Shown here: piece by piece, positions 29,000 to 34,792 of the stretch
Layout: the number at the start of each line of letters is the position of its first letter
Numbering within the stretch: the first letter of the stretch is position 1
Assembly (NCBI GenBank): GCA_009693795.1
Contig: SHWN01000009.1
Span: forward strand, 1-34,792
DNA from: Acetobacteraceae bacterium
Lineage (GTDB): Bacteria; Pseudomonadota; Alphaproteobacteria; Acetobacterales; Acetobacteraceae
Direction of reading: 5' to 3'
Length of the DNA: 34,792 nucleotides
Program-made: the position numbers and the translations under genes
Notes under the pieces: generated by a model
The model's database searches: none
Told to the model about the DNA's origin: nothing
Seen by the model: only the letters and a program-made list of their open reading frames with translations

Positions 29000-29746
29000 A
29001 TGGAGCTCTTCGTGGAGACAGATTTTTTACTGGCCGGCTGCATGCTGCTCGCCGCCGCACTCTACAGCTCCGTCGGGCATGCCGGCGCGTCGTCCTATAT
29101 CGCCCTGATGGCCCTGTTCAGCGTGGCGCCAGCAGTGATGCGCCCGACGGCACTGAGCCTAAATATCCTGGTCGCAGGGCTGACCTCCTATCGCTACGTC
29201 CGGGCCGGGGCGTTTTCCTGGGAGGTGCTGTGGCCGTTTTTGCTAGGCGCCATGCCGATGGCGTTTGTCGGCGGCACCGTCGTTCTGCCGCCCCATCTCT
29301 ATCGGCCGCTGGTTGGGGCGGTGCTGGTGCTCTCCGGCATTCGTATGCTCTGGCCACGGGAATTGTGCGCGGCGCACCAGACCGCAGCGCCACCGGCGCT
29401 GGTCGCGGTGGGCGCCGGGGCGGGGCTGGGGTTGCTGGCCGGGCTAACTGGGACGGGCGGGGGCATCTTCCTGTCCCCATTGCTAATTTTCCTCGCCTGG
29501 GCGGCGCCGCGCAGCGTTTCCGGCATTTCCGCCGTGTTCATCCTGTGCAACTCCACCACCGGATTGTTGGGCAATCTGACCAGCTTACGGTCGCTGCCAA
29601 CCGAATTGCCCCTGTATGCCGGGGCCGTGCTGGTCGGCGCCTTGATCGGCACCAGCTTTGGTATTCGCCTGGCCGTGCCAGGGATCATCAAGGCCTTGGG
29701 CGTGGTGCTGCTGATCGCCGGCGTGAAGCTGATCGGGATTTATTAA
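29000..29746 (+). CDS. Sulfite exporter TauE/SafE family protein
   Basis: Polytopic; SSVGHAGASSYIALMALF, LTGTGGGIFLSPLLIFLAWA repeat motifs typical of TauE/SafE. Confidence 0.9.
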   Translation: MELFVETDFLLAGCMLLAAALYSSVGHAGASSYIALMALFSVAPAVMRPTALSLNILVAGLTSYRYVRAGAFSWEVLWPFLLGAMPMAFVGGTVVLPPHLYRPLVGAVLVLSGIRMLWPRELCAAHQTAAPPALVAVGAGAGLGLLAGLTGTGGGIFLSPLLIFLAWAAPRSVSGISAVFILCNSTTGLLGNLTSLRSLPTELPLYAGAVLVGALIGTSFGIRLAVPGIIKALGVVLLIAGVKLIGIY

Positions 29747-29863
29747 TTGCCGGTTCCACTAGCAATCGCGGGTTCCGCTTGATCCGCCAGCCCCGACACT
29801 GCAAGATCATTCCCTACCCGGCCTTTGCGCTAGGTATTTCCGTAACCATGACAGGAGCGACCC

Positions 29864-30400
29864 ATAGCCCGACCCCCCTTGCCCGCGCCGCCAACCCGTG
29901 ACGGGCCCCGCGTCAATGAAGAAATCCGCGCCGCGCAGGTGCGCCTGATCGATCAGGAAGGCGAAATGCAGGGCGTGATGAGTGCCCGTGACGCGCTGAA
30001 CCGCGCATTCTCCGTCGGCCTCGATTTGCTGGAAATTAGCCCGAACGCGGATCCGCCAGTGGTGAAAATCCTCGATTTCGGCAAATTCAAATATGAACAG
30101 CAGAAAAAGAAGAATGAAGCGCGCAAGCGCCAGAAGGTGATCGAGATCAAGGAGATCAAGGTCCGCCCGAACATCGATGAAAACGATTATCAGGTGAAAA
30201 TGCGCGCCATGAAGTCCTTCATTGACGAGGGCGACAAGGTGAAAGTCACCCTGCGTTTCCGTGGCCGTGAAATGGCGCATCAGGAAATCGGTGTGCGCGT
30301 GCTGGAACGCATCCGTACCGAGATGGAGGAATCCAGCAAGGTCGAGCAAATGCCCAGGCTGGAAAACCGCCAGATGGTAATGGTGCTGGCACCACGTTAA
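29864..30400 (+). CDS. infC: Translation initiation factor IF-3, probable AUA start
   Basis: [103 protein letters not shown] (29853-29857) sits 6 nt before ATA (29864-29866), which is in frame and gives [M][20 protein letters not shown]. The alternative is TTG 29879. Confidence 0.93.
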   Translation: MARPPLPAPPTRDGPRVNEEIRAAQVRLIDQEGEMQGVMSARDALNRAFSVGLDLLEISPNADPPVVKILDFGKFKYEQQKKKNEARKRQKVIEIKEIKVRPNIDENDYQVKMRAMKSFIDEGDKVKVTLRFRGREMAHQEIGVRVLERIRTEMEESSKVEQMPRLENRQMVMVLAPR

Positions 30401-30431
30401 GCGCTGCCTCGCGCGCCCACTGGTTGCTTGA

Positions 30432-30552
30432 TCGTGGATCAGTTTAAGTCCGACACCGGCCTGCATCCTAACCCGGCCACCCAACGAGTGTACACTTCCG
30501 TGGATGGCCGGGTGGGGATGCAGGCCGGTGTCGGACTTAAACTGATCCACGA
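30432..30552. repeat. Large intergenic hairpin, copy 2 of a two-member family
   Basis: Perfect 37-bp arms TCGTGGATCAGTTTAAGTCCGACACCGGCCTGCATCC (30432-30468)/GGATGCAGGCCGGTGTCGGACTTAAACTGATCCACGA (30516-30552) around the core CCCGGCCACCCAACGAGTGTACACTTCCGTGGATGGCCGGG (30472-30512). Confidence 0.92.
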
Positions 30553-30652
30553 CCGATTGCCGCCAATACTTGACAGTCGCCAGGGGTGGGCGGAATTTTC
30601 CCCGTGACAGTTGGCCCCGTTTCGGCAGGCCCTGCCGGATAAGGAAAAATCG

Positions 30653-31852
30653 ATGAATGTGATTGGGCAGGTGACCCAGAATGCGGCCCAACGCGGCGCC
30701 GCCGCCATTGCGCGTGCCCGCGCTCTCACGCCCATCCTCAGCAATGCCGCGCCGCGCATCGATGCCGCCAATCAATTGCCCGACGATGTGCTCGCCGCGA
30801 TGTATGACGCCAACATCTTTCGCCTGCTGGTGCCGCGTGATTTTGGCGGCGATGAACTGGAACCTGCCGATTACGTGCAATGCGTCGAAGCCGTCGCCAT
30901 AGGCAATGGCTCCGCTGCCTGGTGCATGAATCAGGGATCCGGTTGTTCCATGTCGGCGGCCTATCTGGAAGCGCCGGTGGCGGCAAAGGTGCTGGGCGTG
31001 CGCGAGGGCGTGATCGCCTGGGGCCAGTTGCGCGGCTCAAAGGCCGTTGTCGTCGATGGCGGTTATCGGGTCACGGGTCGCTGGCAATTCTGTTCCGGTG
31101 GGCGGCATGCAACCTGGATCGGTGGCCACTGCCATGTTGTGGAACGCGACGGATCACTGCGCAAGGATCCGGATGGCAGCGTGATCGAACGCACCATGCT
31201 GCTGCCAAAAGCGGTGGTGGGCATGGAGGATGACTGGCAGGTGTTCGGCCTGCGCGGCACCGGCTCCAACACCTTTTATGTGAACGACGTGTTCGTGCCC
31301 GACGATCATTCCCTGCGGCGCGATACCGACGTGGAGCGCCGCCAGGCCGGCAACTTATACCGGTTCACCACCAACAATATGTACTCGTCCGGGTTTTCCT
31401 TTGTAGCCATGGGCATCGCGCGTGCCATGCTGGATGATTTTATTGCCGTAGCACGGGAAAAATCCCCCGCCATGGCTGGCATTCCCTTGCGCGATAACAA
31501 CCGTGTGCAGTTCGAAGTGGCGCATGCCGATGTGCAGCTGCGCGCCGCGCGCAATCATCTGATCCAGACCCTGCGCGAAATCTGGGACGTGGTGCGAGGA
31601 ACCCATCCAATGCCGATTGAGCAGCGAGTTAAAATCCGTACCGCCGCCACCTATGGCATCCATGTCGCGCGCAGTGTCGCCGAGACCGTATGGAACGAAT
31701 CTGGCGCCACCGCGATCTTCGATGCCAACCCATTCGAACGCCGCTACCGCGATATCCATACCGTCACCCAGCAAGCGCAAGGCCGTTCCGCGCATTTCGA
31801 GAATGTTGGAAACTGGATGCTCGGCGGCAACGTCAATCTGCGCTTTATTTAA
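30653..31852 (+). CDS. Acyl-CoA dehydrogenase family / flavin-dependent monooxygenase-like protein (HsaA/pigment hydroxylase type)
   Basis: FRLLVPRDFGGDELEPADYVQCVEAVAIGNGSAAWCMNQGSG; YRVTGRWQFCSGGRHATWIGGHCHV; WQVFGLRGTGSNTFYVNDVFVPDDHS; C-terminal ACAD helices. Confidence 0.88.
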   Translation: MNVIGQVTQNAAQRGAAAIARARALTPILSNAAPRIDAANQLPDDVLAAMYDANIFRLLVPRDFGGDELEPADYVQCVEAVAIGNGSAAWCMNQGSGCSMSAAYLEAPVAAKVLGVREGVIAWGQLRGSKAVVVDGGYRVTGRWQFCSGGRHATWIGGHCHVVERDGSLRKDPDGSVIERTMLLPKAVVGMEDDWQVFGLRGTGSNTFYVNDVFVPDDHSLRRDTDVERRQAGNLYRFTTNNMYSSGFSFVAMGIARAMLDDFIAVAREKSPAMAGIPLRDNNRVQFEVAHADVQLRAARNHLIQTLREIWDVVRGTHPMPIEQRVKIRTAATYGIHVARSVAETVWNESGATAIFDANPFERRYRDIHTVTQQAQGRSAHFENVGNWMLGGNVNLRFI

Positions 31853-31868
31853 CGAAAGGACCGCGACA

Positions 31869-32276
31869 ATGCCGCTACACGCCCTCAATCATTTCACCAT
31901 TTGCCCGGCCGATCTGGACGCAACCAAGAGTTTCTACGCCGACGTGCTCGGCCTCGAAGTCGGCTATCGCCCGCCGTTAAATTTCCCTGGCTACTGGCTC
32001 TACTCGGCCGGCACCGCTACCGTACATCTGATCGGCTTCCGCCAAGGCGAAAATGCCGCCCAGCGCAAACAAACTAAAACTGTCCGCCTCGATCACATCG
32101 CCTTCGCCTGCTCTGGCCTCAGACAAATGCGCACGAAACTTAAGAAGCACAACGTCACTTTCGAAGAACGCGTGTTGCCACGCGACCGGCAAACCCAAAT
32201 CTTCCTCCACGACCCTGACGGCATCGCCGTGGAACTAAACTTCCCTGCACATGAGACGACAGCGCAGGCCGCTTGA
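31869..32276 (+). CDS. VOC family (glyoxalase/dioxygenase-fold) protein
   Basis: MPLHALNHFTICPADLDATKSFYADVLGLEVGYRPP...IFLHDPDGIAVELNFP. Confidence 0.93.
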   Translation: MPLHALNHFTICPADLDATKSFYADVLGLEVGYRPPLNFPGYWLYSAGTATVHLIGFRQGENAAQRKQTKTVRLDHIAFACSGLRQMRTKLKKHNVTFEERVLPRDRQTQIFLHDPDGIAVELNFPAHETTAQAA

Positions 32277-32386
32277 AGGCAAGGAAGGCCCAGGCTCCGC
32301 CCCTAGACCCTGCTATGGGATGACGCTCCTTAGAGCCGGTCCGTTGGGTAGAATGGGTTCCAAGGGTATGCCCTTAGTGGGGGGTC

Positions 32387-32405
32387 CAGGGGGCAAAGCC
32401 CCCTG
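32387..32405. terminator. Bidirectional terminator-like hairpin between convergent genes
   Basis: CAGGGGGC-AAA-GCCCCCTG perfect 8-bp stem between the VOC gene (+) and GST gene (-). A similar GGGGGG-TAAA-GCCCCC motif occurs near 19291-19306, beside the algC 3' end. Confidence 0.5.
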
Positions 32406-32417
32406 ACTTTCCCTCCC

Positions 32418-33029
32418 TCACGCCGCCGCGCTGGGGCGTGCCTTCATGTGGGCATGCCAGGCCGTGATGTTTTTCAAGGCGGGGTCTATCGGTTGGCCGA
32501 CGCCAGCGAAGAAGTCGACAAAGCAGAACAGCAAGATGTCAGCAATTGTCATGCGATTGCCGCAGATATGGGTTTTGCCTTCCATCAGCCCGTCGAGCCA
32601 AGCGAGGCGGTCCTGGGCGGTTTTCTTTAAATCGTCGGAGGCCTGTGGGATGCAGCGGATGCGGTCCTGGAACATTTTCAGGCCCTCGCCGAAGCGAAAG
32701 CCATTGGCCATCGGTTCCATGATTTGGAGATCGACGCGGCGCATCCACATTCTTGCCTCGGCGCGTTCCTCTGCGGTGCTGCCAACCAGCGAGGCACCGG
32801 GGGTGATTTCGTCGAGATACTCGCAAATGGCGCTGATCTCGGCGAGGACGCTGCCGTCATCCAGTTGCAGAGCGGGGGTTTGGCCGGACGGGTTCTTCGC
32901 CAGAAAGGCGGGCTGCCGGTTTTCACCGCCGCGCAGATCAATCCTTTCCTTGGGCAGGGTGATGTTGCGTTCGGCCATGAACATGCGCACGGCGCGAGGA
33001 TTAGGACCGACTGAGTCAAAGAATATCAT
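32418..33029 (-). CDS. Glutathione S-transferase family protein
   Basis: MIFFDSVGPNPRAVRMFMAERNITLPKERIDLRGGENRQPAFLAKNPSGQTPALQLDDGSVLAEISAICEYLDE (GST N-domain); MTIADILLFCFVDF. Confidence 0.93.
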   Translation of the reverse strand: MIFFDSVGPNPRAVRMFMAERNITLPKERIDLRGGENRQPAFLAKNPSGQTPALQLDDGSVLAEISAICEYLDEITPGASLVGSTAEERAEARMWMRRVDLQIMEPMANGFRFGEGLKMFQDRIRCIPQASDDLKKTAQDRLAWLDGLMEGKTHICGNRMTIADILLFCFVDFFAGVGQPIDPALKNITAWHAHMKARPSAAA

Positions 33030-33133
33030 CTCTCTACTCCGGTTGTTTGCGGATTAAATTAGCGCTTTCCTGATGGCTTGGCCATGCGGCAGAGATTCAC
33101 GTTGCGGCAACGGATGGCCGTTAAGGTGTCGCC

Positions 33134-33390
33134 ATGCGGTTGAAACTCTTTCGGGTCCCTGACATGGCCGGGGCAATGTCTTGCGTACGTGCCGAACTGG
33201 GGACGAAGGCGCTAATCCTGGCAACACGGCGCACGCGGAAGGCGGTAGAAATCACCGCCGCGCTGGAACTTGCGGGCGAAGCCTCGCCCTTGCTGCTGAT
33301 CGGCCCGCCCGGCCCGGCGCAGGCAAGACCCTGACCATCGCGCGCCTGGCGACACGGCTGGTGCTGGACGGCGTGCGGCCGGTCAGGCTC
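33134..33390 (+). pseudogene. flhF (flagellar SRP-like GTPase) remnant
   Basis: MRLKLFRVPDMAGAMSCVRAELGTKALILATRRTRKAVEITAALE (FlhF N-terminus) joined almost directly to LLLIGPPG. A frameshift at about 33313 separates it from GAGKTLTIARLATRLVLDGVRPVRL (P-loop). The linker and remaining GTPase domain are missing. Confidence 0.8.
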
Positions 33391-33579
33391 CGGCATGTTT
33401 CGCTGGTGATGCTGGCCGCGATCCGCCACCATGAGAACGCCACGACACCCAAAAAAACAAAGCTTAGGGCTCCGGGCACCCTGCGTGGCTGATCTGCTGG
33501 TCAATCCAGGAAATCCGCCGCATCGCCATTAGGCTGCCGCACAAATCGCGCACACTACACCCAAATTGTAACTGTAATG

Positions 33580-34790
33580 CTAACACCCGGTCTCGGTGCG
33601 TGTGACCTTTCGCACCAGTTCAACCCGCAGCGCCGATACGTCACGGATCGGCAGAGAACAGGTGCCCGCGCGACAGATATAGGCCGCTGGCCCGCCGGTC
33701 TTGCCGTGCGCGGGGTGAAGATGCGAAATTGCCGCCGGGTCTGGGGCGTGCAGCAGCAGGAATGTTGGATCGGGTGCGCGCAGTACTGCACGGATCATGT
33801 GTTGAACGTTGGGGGCTTCGGTAGGCCCTGTGACAACAACCGTCGTTGCCTCGGCCAGCAGATCGGCCGCGCAGAGCAGACTCGGCATGCCGCTCAACGC
33901 ACGCGCCTCCCCGGTAAAACCGCGCAGGATCGCTTCCGTGCGGGTACACCACAGCGGCTCACCGGTCAGGTGGAACAGCACGGCAAAAACCTCCGCCAAC
34001 ATGGCATTGCCGGACGGCGTGACGTTATCGGCGGCTGATCGCGGCCGCACCTCGGGGCCGATGGGAAAATCCGTGGCATCGGCAGCGGTGGTGGTGCAGA
34101 CGCCATCGGGGCCGCCGAAGTTTTTCAAAGCGGCTTCGGCGATATGAACGGCCTGGGCCAAGCGTTCGGCGGCACCAGTGGCCATGTACAGCGCGAGTGC
34201 GGCACGCGCCATCGCCGCCTGATCGTCCAGCAGGCCAGAAGCGGTGATGCGCCCGAGGCGCCAGGCATGTTGGATGCGCCCGTCATGCGCGCCCATTTGC
34301 GCGAGGATGAAATCAAATGCTTGCGCGGCGCGTTCCAACCAGGCGGGCTGGTCGAACACCGATGCCGCGCGCACCAGCGCGGTAATCGTCAGGCCATTCC
34401 AATCCGCCAGCACCTTATCATCACGACCAGGGCGAGGCCGGGCAGCACGAGCGGTAAATAATTTCAGCCGCGCCTGATCGAGTGCCGCTTCTGCCACCGC
34501 CGTGCCCGGCGCCGTGATGCGGCGCAGGATATTTTTGCCATCCCAGTTTCCTTCCTGGGTCACATCGTAAGCGGCCATGAACGCGGCGGAATCGGCGCCG
34601 AGAATACTTTCGACTTCCGCATTGTTCCATAAGTAGAATTTACCTTCCTCACCCTCGCTGTCGGCATCTTCCGACGCGGCGAAGGCGGCATTACGGCGGG
34701 ATCGGTAGCGGCGGTCATGTCACGGTCCAGCCAGCCGGCGATTTCGGCGGCCCGGATGGCATATAATGCATTTGGGCGATCGGCATGCGC
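33580..34790 (-). CDS. YyaL/DUF255-type (thioredoxin domain-containing) protein, C-terminal part; N-terminus off-window, probable frameshift near 34690
   Basis: FYLWNNAEVESILGADSAAFMAAYDVTQEGNWDGKNILRR, RPGRDDKVLADWNGLTITALVRAA, GLLDDQAAMARAAL, SGNAMLAEV. Upstream AHADRPNALYAIRAAEIAGWLDRDMTAATDPA lies in a different frame from RNAAFAASEDADSEGEEGKFYLW. Confidence 0.8.
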
Positions 34791-34792
34791 CA

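Noticed and set aside
29807-30880. 357-aa minus-strand ORF opposite infC and through the hairpin repeat
   Set aside because: Composition typical of antisense translation; it spans infC, an intergenic hairpin and the next gene start.
32360-32410. GGGGTCCAGGGGGCAAAGCCCCCTG as a novel repeat
   Set aside because: Looks like a simple bidirectional terminator hairpin between convergent genes; reported only as a terminator-like feature.

Overview
This is a GC-rich chromosomal window. Gene content and protein style suggest an alphaproteobacterium, plausibly Acetobacteraceae/Rhodospirillales, though taxonomy is inference only. Most of it is ordinary metabolic, transport and housekeeping genes: aldehyde dehydrogenase, NiCoT Ni/Co transporter, YgfZ, two MFS transporters, SGNH and alpha/beta hydrolases, algC-like phosphohexomutase plus galU, a NitT/TauT-type ABC operon, thrS and infC. 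The main find is at about 12.8-18.4 kb. selB (selenocysteine-specific elongation factor) is followed by a thioredoxin-reductase-like flavoprotein with a degenerate NADPH motif. Next comes a gene whose reading frame continues through an in-frame TGA (15977-15979) in the context GD-U-GSC for another 78 sense codons. A well-formed SECIS-like hairpin lies immediately downstream of that TGA. I read this as a UGSC-type selenoprotein that ORF callers split (the supplied ORF track stops at the TGA). It is followed by two translationally coupled paralogous Cys-containing proteins of unclear function, so the locus is a candidate self-contained selenium redox system. The window also carries several decayed genes (cytochrome b561, TctC/Bug receptor, Lon-like protease, cytochrome P450, IS630 transposase, flhF, and a frameshifted YyaL-type gene). 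Two large intergenic hairpins share a 41-nt core but have different, perfectly self-complementary outer arms. infC probably starts at a non-canonical AUA codon. No tRNA, rRNA or CRISPR array was seen.
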